A stretch of 64,000 nt of DNA from NCBI GenBank assembly GCA_009760855.2, contig WPIO01000008.1, forward strand, positions 7,434,501 to 7,498,500, written 5' to 3'. The notes below the pieces were generated by a model that saw nothing but the letters and a program-made list of their open reading frames with translations, did no database searches and was not told the DNA's origin. This DNA comes from Cristatella mucedo. Lineage: Eukaryota; Bryozoa; Phylactolaemata; Cristatellidae. Made by a program: the position numbers and the translations under genes. Below are positions 1 through 38,699 of the stretch, piece after piece; position 1 is the stretch's first letter; each line of letters starts with the position of its first letter.

Positions 1-2565
1 GACGTAAAGATGAGAAGAAGTGCTGTTTTTAGAGTTTAGCAAACAACCAGTTGATACTAGGGATCTGGCTGAGCGCCATATTGCAGTCTATTCTCTCGGA
101 CGTACATTTGTTTAATCTTTAATACTCAGACTCGAGACTGCTTGCGACCCTCTAAGAACGAACGCTCATTGCATTCCGCTAGCTTCAGCCTACGCCCCTA
201 AAGCCTTGCCTCGCGTGTCGCTATGAGCTTAGAGTTGAACATTTTCTGACAACATAGCCCACTCCGCGGCGCTCAGCTCCGCACTGCCGCTCTCGGATAG
301 TGAGCACCACGTGACCGGACGGCTGGCTCGCGCCCTCTCTCCTTCGGGGTAGGATTGCAGTTCTTCTTCCGTCGGTCGCGCGAGCGCAGCAAAGAAACGT
401 AACTCGAACCGACGGCCACGGACGCTAAACTAGACAGCCTGGCTAAGAAGCGTATACGGATGGAATTATCCGACCGCTAGTTCGTCTGCCCTCATTCCTT
501 CACTGCGCGCGCTGCGAAATACGAGCCCCGTGCCGAACGTTGCGTTTTCGCGCTCACGGCAATGCACGACCTCGCAGGCGATTGGCCCGCGCGCGCGGTC
601 GTCGCGGATAGCTATTCTAGTCTGGAGCGAAAGCATGTCCGTGAGAAGCTGCCGCACCTGGCACCCACCTGGCGCACGCCGGCATCGCTCGGGCATACGC
701 TTTCGCGTCACTCCTTCCCTCGAATCCTCGTCGACAATCGCTCCGACTGCCATTGGCCATCGCAGCGACCGAGCAGAGACGCGCGGGCGTGCCGCGCGAG
801 AGTCGGCTCACCAGTCACACTGTCTTTCCTCAACGATCTCGCGGCGGCGACGGCGGCCGAAGCCAAAGCACCTCTTACGAGATCAAAGTTCAATTGTCTG
901 CCGATAATCGGGTTGCCCGCGATGATCTTCGCGATGCCTGCCGACTGCGCTTCCTGCCGACACCCGCCGGACCTCCTCTGGTATCCCCGAGTCGCCGCCG
1001 CCACCGTGTAAGCGAGTGCAGCGACGCCTGGCGACTACTCAGATAACTCACAATCTGAAGCAGCTTCGCGACCCAAACCACTCGCCGACTCACCGAATGC
1101 GGCGCGGCCGATGCTCGCTAGATCGCCTGTGGAATGCACAGCCACAGCCGCGCCAACACTACCAACCTCCTCACGAAGACCGCTCCTGCACCATGGTTTC
1201 GTCAAATGGAGCGTCATCGCGCCCGTAGAGTTACCGTAGAGCTACCGCTTCCGGCTCAGGTGATTTCCTACTGCTCAGAGTACAGAGTGCTAGTTTGAGT
1301 ACAGAGTTTGTGGCTCAATCGTGCGGCTAGCCGACACGGTCGCACGGTGCGTCGCCGGCATAGATGCGAGGATTTGCAAAAGTCTCCTTTCCTCAAAGAA
1401 GGAAATGTTGACTGATTCAACGGCCTCATTTTTTATGGCGGCAGAAGAGCCTTAACGGCCATCACTTGCAGTGAGCAACAAACCCCTCCTTTGCAGGATT
1501 CGAACCCACTATATCAGTCGTGGAGAGCGAGCACCTTACCTCATGGGCTATCGCGGTCCACTGCAACTACCCCAGCATTCAACGCCGCGACAAGCACCGC
1601 CGACAGCGGACTAATAGGTGCGGCTCGAAACTTAGTTGGCGAATCCTTGCGCGAGAATAGGCGAGAAATGCACTGCGACGGCGGCGACGCACTTCCGACG
1701 ACGGAGCCCCTTCTCTAGAGGCGCCGTTCTCGGCCTGCTCCGCCCGATCGGAGTCGTACTAGTTCTTTGCCGCCGCCGCCCGCTGGAGATTGCTGGCGTA
1801 CCAGCGGCGCTCGGCTGGGTTGGCGGCTTCTGCTGTTCTGCGCTTCCGACGACGACGACGACTACGCTGCCGCGCCTAATCGTCGCTCGCGCTCGATAGT
1901 CGAGCGTAAAGTGATGTAAACGCTACGCGCCGTCAGCCAAAGAGCGATCGTGTTTTCGCGCCCGCCCGCAGCGGCGGCGGCCGCCGCCACCGCCCGGTTT
2001 AAATCGAGACGCCCGTAACCGACGGCAGGTGCGCTACCGAAATCGCGACCGGGTCGCCTAATTACGAAACGTGACCAGCGGTCGGCTATACGGATGCGCG
2101 TCGTCAGGAACTCGCATGCATCGCGCGACAGCCGCCACGGCTCGCGGGGCTGCGGCGGCAGCCTCGCCGCGTCGTCGCGCGGCGGAGTCGCGACGCTCAT
2201 CCGCCGCTCGCGTCGCGCGTCGGCGAGCGGGTCGCAACACGCGACGGCAGATACCCGGAGCCCGGCGGCACCCCGCCCCCCAGAAAGCAAGGCCGGGTCG
2301 ATTAAGCGCCGCGAAAAGGCGTTTCGGCTTTAAGTGGCTAGCGGCTTACAGCAAGGTTACGAGTAGGTCTACCGCGCGCTTCGCGCGGCGAGGTCCGCCT
2401 CGCTACCGTCCCCCTCCCCGGCCAGGCTCTTCGCAGCTGCAGCAGCTGCAGCAGGTGCTCCAAGCGGCTATTGGTATCCGGTATCGGTTTCCGCCCGCCC
2501 TCGGCATGCTCGCGGTCGCCGGCGTAATGTCGTGACTGGAGTCGCCCGTCTTCTCCTCGGATGAG
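1..2565. other. GC-rich upstream region, no supported gene
   Basis: This stretch is GC- and CpG-rich, mainly 250-1260 and 1660-2500. It contains many overlapping open frames on both strands rich in Arg, Ala, Ser and Pro, which is what CpG-rich DNA produces by chance. I see no splice-supported exon or recognisable domain. A CACGTGAC E-box-like site lies near 307. A SINE copy sits at 1410-1560. The block is best read as a CpG-island-like 5' region of the fibrinogen-related gene downstream, possibly shared with a gene to the left of the window. The promoter role is inferred only. Confidence 0.45.
1410..1560 (-). repeat. tRNA-derived SINE, family A, copy 1
   Basis: The left part has the family A body, with a GGCGGCAGAAGAGCCTTAAC-type core. 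The right part holds GGATTCGAACCC, the reverse complement of a Pol III B box, followed by the complement of an A-box-like segment (read on minus as TAGCCCATGAGGTAAGG). The element therefore reads on the minus strand, with its tRNA-like head at the right end. Seven other full copies in the window share this body and orientation. Confidence 0.75.
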
Positions 2566-2610
2566 AGTTTTTATAAATACAGTCGTAACGATAGCCGCTG
2601 ACGGGTCGCG
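2566..2610 (+). promoter_or_regulatory. TATA box and likely core promoter of the fibrinogen-related gene
   Basis: A good TATA match (TTTATAAATAC, about 2570-2580) lies in otherwise GC-rich DNA, 256 bases before the ATG at 2835. Transcription would be expected to start roughly 25-35 bases downstream, near 2605, giving a 5' leader of about 230 bases. This is inferred from motif and position only; 5' RACE or RNA-seq would be decisive. Confidence 0.5.
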
Positions 2611-2834
2611 TAGGGCCGCTCAATTCCCGTGGCACGGCGCAGCGTTTCAAACGCGCTGGGTCGTTGGGGCTGGTCGCTGGCCATCGCTGTGGGCGGGTAT
2701 CAAGGACACAAGAGCCGGACGCGGCGGAAGAACGTCTTAACCCCTGGCACGGGGTCACCGCTATATTGGTGGCGCTCGAGTCGCGCGGGAGCGTCGCGAC
2801 CATTCGCTGCCGTTCGGAGCTCGCAGCCTGAGCC

Positions 2835-31266
<28,432 letters not shown>

Positions 31267-32060
31267 GAAAACCCCAGCTGCCGTCGCCTGCTCAACAGCA
31301 GTCATCGGCTGGCGAGCCGGCACGCAAGTGCCCACAGGCAGGGCGGCCACACGCCCCCCCCCCCCGCGTGGCCGTAGCCGCCAGTCATTTTCTCTATGTA
31401 GCTTTGCCCCTTCCGAATGCTCCCGGACGAGCGCGGAATTGTGGGCTAAAGAAAGATATGTATACTGGTTGACTGCCGCATGTGGTGGCAATGCAAGTCG
31501 AGGCGTCGGCTGCGATAGCGAAGCTTAAGCAGTCGCTGTCTGGAGTGCCTTGCTTCACTGCGGTCCATTCAATATATTATAGCTTTGACAGGCTCGAGTA
31601 GAAACTTGACTCGCACTTTAAGACCGAAGACGACTACTTTCGCGTTTACGTAGGTTACAAGCTACAGGCTTGATGCCTGCGGCGGTTATTGAGGCATAGC
31701 TAGTGAGTTGGGTGTGTCGTGCTAACCTACAGCATGGCAGCAAAATATTTCCACTAATCGAGCTGCATTGAAAGTTCAACGGGCACTATCTGGTTGCATT
31801 CTACGAGATGTTTAAATGTTGAGAGCCTCGGTTCTTATTTTTAACTTGTATTGGTGGGGTAGACTTAAATCAATCAAAAATACCACTAGAAGTCTCTCGC
31901 TTCGCGAGAGAGCCTTGGAAAGTATTAAAGGTTTCACAAATATATCTCCCGCATAAGCTCGATCGATGACCTACCGACAGCCATTCAGGCAGATTTCTCA
32001 ATCACACCCTGGCCTATTAACGGTAACAAATAAAACACTCGTGAACCACTAACAAAAAAA
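31267..32060 (+). other. 3' flank of the fibrinogen-related gene
   Basis: A C10 run and Gly/Pro-rich GC patch (31355-31370) follow the stop. A decayed FBG exon copy is at 31579-31705. The first clear AATAAA signal is at 32029-32034, about 760 bases past the stop; an ATTAAA lies near 31925. Either could end the transcript. No other gene is visible. Confidence 0.4.
31579..31705 (+). pseudogene. Decayed partial copy of the last FBG exon
   Basis: AGCTTTGACAG near 31580 matches the start of exon 10. After an internal deletion, GACGACTACTTTCGCGTTTA then ACAGGCTTGATGCCTGCGG and TATTGAGGCATAGCTAG match the exon 10 segment coding YDYFRVHGERTNYRLDVRGN onward (30959-31040). In-frame stops and length changes make it non-functional. 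It indicates past local duplication of the FBG exon and thus a once larger family at this locus. Confidence 0.75.
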
Positions 32061-32064
32061 AATA

Positions 32065-32226
32065 CTAGCTGATTTAACAGCCTCCTTTGTAGCGCGACAG
32101 AAGAGCCTTTACGGCTATCACCACCGCTTGCAGGGGCAATAAGAGATCACCCACCGCATGTTTCGAACCAACGACCTCGCGACAGAAGTCGTGAAAAGCA
32201 ACCGCCTTGCCTAGTTCGCCGGCTCA
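32065..32226 (-). repeat. SINE family A, copy 3
   Basis: Body (GCGACAGAAGAGCCTTTACG, CACCACCGCTTGCAGGGG), reverse-complement B box (TTTCGAACCAACGACCTCG) and head at the right (CAACCGCCTTGCCTAG). Minus-oriented. Confidence 0.8.
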
Positions 32227-32299
32227 TCAACATAAACGACCCGTAAGTAAGTAAGCACTTGGAAATCTGCTATTAATTTGACTATGAATTGATATTCAT

Positions 32300-32372
32300 A
32301 CTGCAAGATTTGACCCACGACCTCGGTAGTGAAGAACGAGAACCTTTATCTCATAGGCTATCACGAACCCAC
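32300..32372 (-). repeat. SINE family A head fragment
   Basis: Only the tRNA-like head remains: GCAAGATTTGACCCACGACC, CTCGGTAGTGAAGAACGAG and a CTCATAGGCTATCACG end. A truncated, minus-oriented copy. Confidence 0.6.
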
Positions 32373-33214
32373 TAAAAAGCTCCCGCCCTGACACCTACGA
32401 CCAAGGCAAGTACCTCAAGAGCCGCCCAAGAAGAATAACACTCTCGCGTCCGAATCGTAGGATTCTGAGTTAGGAGTTGCCAATGAACTTGCAACGTGTC
32501 GTTTTTCTTTAGGCTCAAAGCTCGCGGTGAGAGAAATGGTTAAACAGAGGTCTTGGTGCAACGACAACCAGCGCGATAGAGCAGTCTCCCTAAGTTTTCA
32601 AGAACTTTGACTGAAGGGGCTTGTGCCCTACTCTTACTAGGTAGACCGTGTTTAGTATATTGCATCTTGCTCGATCCGTTTAGAGAGAAAAATGTAGACA
32701 GATACAGCTGTCTCTACTTCACCTCTCCACCATCCTCTCGAATTCAAATTCGTACACAACCGAGGTGAATAAAGCTTATTTAACAAATACTATGCAACAG
32801 TCTGAGGAAGTATCCCTAGACTATGGAACGTTGAACAAAAACTGAGAATCTTCTACGAAGCCATAACATCACAGCAGGTTGAGCCAGTAAATGGTACGAT
32901 AACAATTTCATATGTACGGTTCAGAATAATCCAGCCGCGCCTTGTGATGTGCGAATGTCACTTAATCGCAGGTGAAAATGTGCTCAGTCTTTACCTCTTT
33001 AGTTACCGGATACAATTCGTTGTCATATGGTTATTACTTATCCTAAAGAATACCCCGCACGCATAGATCGCATAAATGCTGTGTGGCTGGGTTGGATGCT
33101 CTGGGTACATCTGTGTGGTCTGGCTTTACAGGAACCAACAACAGATGGCAAAAAGCTACTCGTCAATTGTGAGGAGCTCCGAGCTATTTTTGCCTGTGTT
33201 AGAGAGATAGGGAG

Positions 33215-33275
33215 CTGAGAGTGAGAGCAAGAGAGCTGAGAGAGAGAACAGAGAGAGAAAGAGGGCTAAAAGAGA

Positions 33276-33329
<54 letters not shown>

Positions 33330-33402
33330 GTTGAGAGCTGAGAGCTAGCGAGAGAGAGAGAGAGAAAGAGAGAGAGCTGAGCTGAGCGGGAGCCGAGAGA
33401 TG
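33215..33402. repeat. (AG)n-rich tract
   Basis: GAGA/GCTGAGAG-type purine-rich sequence, with a clean (GA)n core at about 33277-33323. Intergenic. Confidence 0.93.
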
Positions 33403-33557
33403 TGAGCCGACTGAGACAATAGCGCCTTCAAGTGTAACCTGAAGACCTGGTAGACCTCTCCCCGTCCTAGCTATCTGGACTAGATGCTTGACAGCCTCGG
33501 GGCTAGCGAAGGAGTGGTTAAATTGGAGCTACACAATACTTTATACCACAGATGCAC

Positions 33558-33558
33558 G

Positions 33559-33593
<35 letters not shown>

Positions 33594-33600
33594 ACACACC
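33558..33600. repeat. (CA)n microsatellite
   Basis: About 20 CA dinucleotides in intergenic DNA. Confidence 0.95.
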
Positions 33601-34477
33601 ACTCAAAGTGGGTAAACATAGTGCTAGCCCGAAAAGTCCACGAATTCTGGATAAAAATAAACCTCAATATTTCAGTTCTAAACTCCTTGCTAAAAATATT
33701 TGCTAAGAACACATAACTCGCACGAGGCAATATTTATAGCAAAGCGTGCATGTTAACTCCGTGGTTTGCTTACCAGCATAGGCAAAGCCATGGGGTGGTG
33801 GGGTTGGCAGCTGCCACACCTGACCTGATAGGTGAGAGCCGAGTCTATCAGGTCGAGCGACCAGCAGCTCGGCGGCTGGCCCCTTGTGCTTGGCCAGGCT
33901 GCAAGACAACTGCAGGTGCTGAAGGTATAAAACACGTGCAAAATGGATCCGTATCTGGAGAAACTTCTGGCTTCCAATAAGTTACCATTTTCGGATAGTT
34001 TTATTTTCGGATAGTTTTGAAGCATCACCAGATCACTGATAAGTAAGATTTACTGCATTCAACAAGTATTCCCCTCTCTGAAAATTATCTCAACAAACAT
34101 GTCGCATTTTCGAGAAGGATTTTAAGGTTTGAAGCATGCTATTTCTAGCATGAACAACCAAAGGCATGACATAGCTTGAAACAATTCAAGAAATCTATGA
34201 CCCAGCAGAAAGAAAAACAACCAAAAAGCGTTTGCTGATCAACAAGAAAAGCAAATTTTAAAATTATTTCCTAGGTCGTAACTATCTCGATCTGTCAGCT
34301 GAATTTACTAAACTGAACAGCCATCTCACAATCACAATGGATACTTTTCAAAACATGCAGGGCATCTTAGTTTTGACGTCACGAGTTTGCCAAGACTTCT
34401 TAGCAGTTTTATACAGCTAAACAGTTCTTTATACATCAGTGTGGTTGGCTGGTTTTTGTCCTAACTGCACTATCGAT

Positions 34478-34625
34478 TTCTTGCAGTGCCCTGGTTTGCC
34501 CAGTGGTAAGCTGCTAGTGTTTACCGACAAAGTTCACGGGCTTGAGCCCACAGCAAATGTAATGCACTCTTTTTTTGCTATAAGAATGAAGTATCTTAAG
34601 AATAAAGTATCTCAAAACTGGGTCT
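34478..34625 (+). repeat. Diverged tRNA-derived SINE
   Basis: GGTTTGCCCAGTGGTAAGCT resembles an A box and GGGCTTGAGCCC a B box, spaced about 45 bases apart as in tRNA promoters. A diverged tail with AAGTATCTTAAGAATAAAGT follows. Probably a family B relative. Confidence 0.45.
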
Positions 34626-36147
34626 AGTCTGTACACACTGACCTTGGCCGTTCCTGAAGAAGTGCCTAGCACAGTTGTTCAGATGCCTTTTTCGATAGGT
34701 GTATACTTGGTACATCTAAAAATTCTTATTCTGCCGTTTTCTGATGGCACTACCACAAATACCTTTCGAAAATAGCAATTGTCTCAAAACTCACTTGAAG
34801 CCACCAGAAAATTTGACTGCATGCTATTTACAACTAGCAGGTACAGCAAATATAGCAACACGATTTTCGACATGTATTGCTTCCTTACATTAATTTTACA
34901 AACTGTTAGTATCTTTAGGCATTGAGTAAAACTCCGAAACGCATCAGCTTTGTGTTGATTAACACAATGCGTGATTTTCGGGCCAGCTCTATATGTAAAC
35001 TACAGCATATAGTGTACGTGCATATCTATGTATAGACAGTCTGACATAGAAATGTACCCGTAAACATTCACATCGATAGGGTGTATGGAAGTATGCAGAG
35101 CACACCTTGTGTTCACATACACCTATATATGAATACTATACACCTGCAAGGATTTATACACCAGTATATACCCTACATATGTTTGGCTGCTGATTGTAAG
35201 TGCTTGCTGCTACTGATAATAGCAAAGAACAACCACCCGAAGCTAAACGTTTGATTGGGGACCTCTACAGAACTCGTGAGGAGGAAGCAGCCTTTGTATT
35301 TGCAATCACTCACGTACTGAATTGAATGCACATCTATAACCAAATTGCAAAGCTCTAACAAACAAACATGACTCCGCTGCTGCATTCACTGCGTAGAAAA
35401 AGATGCCAGGACTGACCTGGCCTTACAAAGAGTGCGCTGGGCGCACGGTGGTGGAATACGAAAAACAGCACAACAGAGGCAGCACTAAAATTGCTACGAG
35501 TGCGGATCCACTCTACCAAGACAGATTGATTAAACACCCAGCGATTACCCAAATATTGCCAATGCACAACAAAGCTACAGAGAAGCTAAGGTGGCCTAGA
35601 GCATTGTCTTGAATCAAAATCACGAACCCGTGGTGCAGAATGCAAACACCGAGCCCACCAGGTCTTCAGCAAACAGCAGATCCACTATTTTTCTTATAGG
35701 TAAGCTGAGCCAAGCTATGGCAGCGATTGTGTTCCGGCTGCTGTGGCACAGCCTCTCTGGCGCAGCCAGACCAGCACATCAGCAGCTGCGGCCGAGCAGC
35801 ACCAACAGCATCCGGGCCGCCACTGCAGCAACAAGGCAGACGCGCGAACCCGGCTGCACAAAGAGGCTCGATTTGCTGCGCCTTCTTCGGCGACACTATT
35901 GCCTACACCCAAGGTCAGGCCAGAGCGCGCTGCCGGCACTTGGCAAGTGCAGCAGCTGCCTCGGAGCGGCTGCACACGATTGTGCTGCATGTGAGAAAGC
36001 TAGCGCCGAGCGTCGAGGCAGGACCACTGTGGTCACAGTCGAGACGGCCCTGTGCGACATGACGACGAAGCCCCGTGCAGCGGTTGGGCTGCTTCGTCGC
36101 CGGCGGCCGGAGCGTTGCTGGCAGAGGCGGGCACGAGAGGCCGAAGC

Positions 36148-36184
36148 TCACTGCGTTCGCCGGCCCACTTTTCTTTGACGAGCC
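36148..36184 (-). CDS. DOLPP1: DOLPP1 exon 7 (basic C-terminal tail, stop)
   Basis: Acceptor GGGTTTTCCAG|G on minus. The first base completes the Arg codon of exon 6, then [11 protein letters not shown] and TGA. The known animal protein ends in a similar short Arg/Lys-rich tail after the EAR motif, which supports this otherwise tiny exon. The basic tail would lie at the membrane surface. Confidence 0.85.
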
Positions 36185-38607
36185 CTGGAAAACCCACGGA
36201 GACTGCTAAATGGCCGCAGGCATGTGCCAGAGAGCGGCGGACCGCAGAAGCAGCTGACGGCACAGGCGGCGGACGGCACAGGCGGCGGACGGCACAGGCG
36301 GCGGACGGCACAGGCGGCGGACGGCACAGGCGGCGGACGGCACAGGCGGCGGACGGCACAGGCGGCGGACGGCACAGGCGGCGGACGGCACAGGCGGCGG
36401 ACGGCACAGGCGGCGGACGGCACAGGCGGCGGACGGCACAGGCGGCGGACGGCACAGGCGGCGGACGGCACAGGCGGCGGAAGCCAGCCGCCACCCTAGC
36501 AAGCCCTCTCTCGAACGCTGGCTGTGAAGCCCAGAGCCACTTACCGAGCTTCAGTGCGACACGAGGTGTACTCGAACCACAGCACATTCGGAATGAGCGT
36601 ATAGTCCCGTATCATGAAGTACTCGCACAGAGGCCTGCAAAGGCATTCAATACGTGCCCGTTCGATGGCAGATCGGTCGCACCAGGGCCGGCACCGCGCG
36701 CGACGGAGTCGCATAGTGGGCACAGCATCAACAGCAGCAGCGCGAGGCGGCCACGGTCACAGCAGCACTTAAATATAAATAAATATAATTAATCTGTATA
36801 GCGCCCTAAGATAACTTAATTTCAATTCAGGCACTTCACAATAAGCAATGGGGCTCGAGCCCACGACCTCGGTCATCAACAGCGAGCACTATTTAACTAT
36901 GGGGCCAGACCAGCTCGGCAGGCACTTACCAGCTAACTATGATTGGAAAGAGGGGTGTAAGAATGAGCTGGACCACGCCAAACCAGAGTAGACCTGCGGT
37001 GAGGCCGACTGCGGCGCCGACAGCCACCTGCCGAGTGTCGTGGTAGCTGAGGTAGACTCTGCTGATGCACACAAGGCAAGCAGAGGCCAGGCACAGAGTG
37101 CCCAGGGCCACCTTCCATGCTTCCTCGAGCAGCGAGCTGTTCCGATGTGTCCTGAAAAAAGACAGCAAGCGCTAGACACAGAGGAGCTAAAAAAGCACAA
37201 CCTTTCCATTACTGTTTTGCCTTCCTGTTTTCCAAGGCAGCCTTTGGCCATAAAGAAAATTCGGCCAACAAGCAACCAGAGCTGGCTCAGCAAATAGTGT
37301 AAGGCATTTGCCTTGACGATACCCTCAACCAAGGGCTATCGTGGTCGAAAGTATGTGGCCGCAACGCCTAACTGCATGAACCTCGCTTCGAGTCCCGCAC
37401 AAAGCTCTTGTTGCTGCAAACGTCGATGACAACTACAGCGACAACAGCACCTGGTCTAACAGACGTGTGTACCGAGCGAGGGCTGCAGCGGCACAGACCA
37501 CCGACTGACAACCACTCCAATTGCTTTGATGTGTTGCCACAATCACCATGAAGTATCGGGGAGCTTCCTAGCATATATCCGTTATGGAAGGACGGGAAGC
37601 AGCAGTGTAAATGATGAAAGAGTTGGTATGCACATTCAGCTACCACGAACGCGAGCAGCAGCCGTCATCCTCACTAACAACGCTTCGTACGGCTATCAAG
37701 ATTCCATCAAGATTCCAGATTCCAGAAGAATCAAGATTCCAATTCAAGTTTCCGTTGCTCTGTGGGGCTCACCCCACTGAGAAGCTTCAGCCAAGGGCCA
37801 ACAGCAAACAATAGTGCGCCGATGGCAATAACTGTCTGAGGAAATATACACAGATAGCTGTAATGCTTACCTCACGCAAAGAAACATGAGAATGTAGCTG
37901 AGAAAAAACCCGGCAAACTGACTGTGGCTGGACGGCATTCCGAATGTCAGCAACGTCTCGCCTGAAAGTAGTATCATCACTCCAGGTCAGGGAGTGGCTA
38001 CATTAAAACTTGCCAGGTATCAGAAGCACAAACCTAAGGAACATTAAAATACTGCAAGTCAGGGCAACACCACGTGTGCCATCACGAGTACAAAAAACAT
38101 CACGAATACAAAAAGCCTTTTACTTGCCTCGTCGGCATGCATCGATATAGCAGTATTCAACTAACTTAATACAATTCTCAAACCTAAAAACTCACAAGAA
38201 ACTGTGCACATTGCAGCGCATCGCGAACCCAGACCCGAAACACTACAACAACCTGATAAAGAGTCCCATAATAAGCAACGCCGGTGACGAGAAGTGTATG
38301 CCAACACCTCGATTTGCTGACAAGGAGCCCCAACATGCGAAGCCTGTCCTACAACTTCTGAGAACACTTGCAGCTCCTTCACACAGTTGCAGTCATCAAG
38401 ACTTTTCGTTGTTGCATAGTCACACCAACATATACCAACAAGGGCTCGACATGTTACTGAGTTTTAGAGGGGAAGCATTGTGACGCCTACATGATAACTA
38501 ATCATTGAACAATTTTTAACTATAATTACTTCAAATGTACACATGATCGATGCACACAGTAACTGCACATAAAAGCTTAGTTATTAAAGCTTAGTATGCA
38601 TCAATAT

Positions 38608-38644
<37 letters not shown>

Positions 38645-38650
38645 TATACA

Positions 38651-38699
<49 letters not shown>

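Noticed and set aside
466-2535. Several overlapping 60-154-codon frames in the GC-rich 5' region
   Set aside because: Overlap in many frames on both strands, Arg/Ala/Ser-rich, no domain, no splice logic; typical of CpG-rich DNA with few stops.
35609-35700. DOLPP1 last exon at 35690 (AAATAG acceptor giving a short GSAVC end)
   Set aside because: The exon at 36184-36148 gives a tail ([11 protein letters not shown]) resembling the known enzyme and is nearer with a better acceptor.
36033-36792. Open frames of up to 246 codons with [16 protein letters not shown]- or [16 protein letters not shown]-type repeats
   Set aside because: Produced by the 16-base minisatellite, which keeps every frame open. 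The locus is an intron and last exon of DOLPP1.
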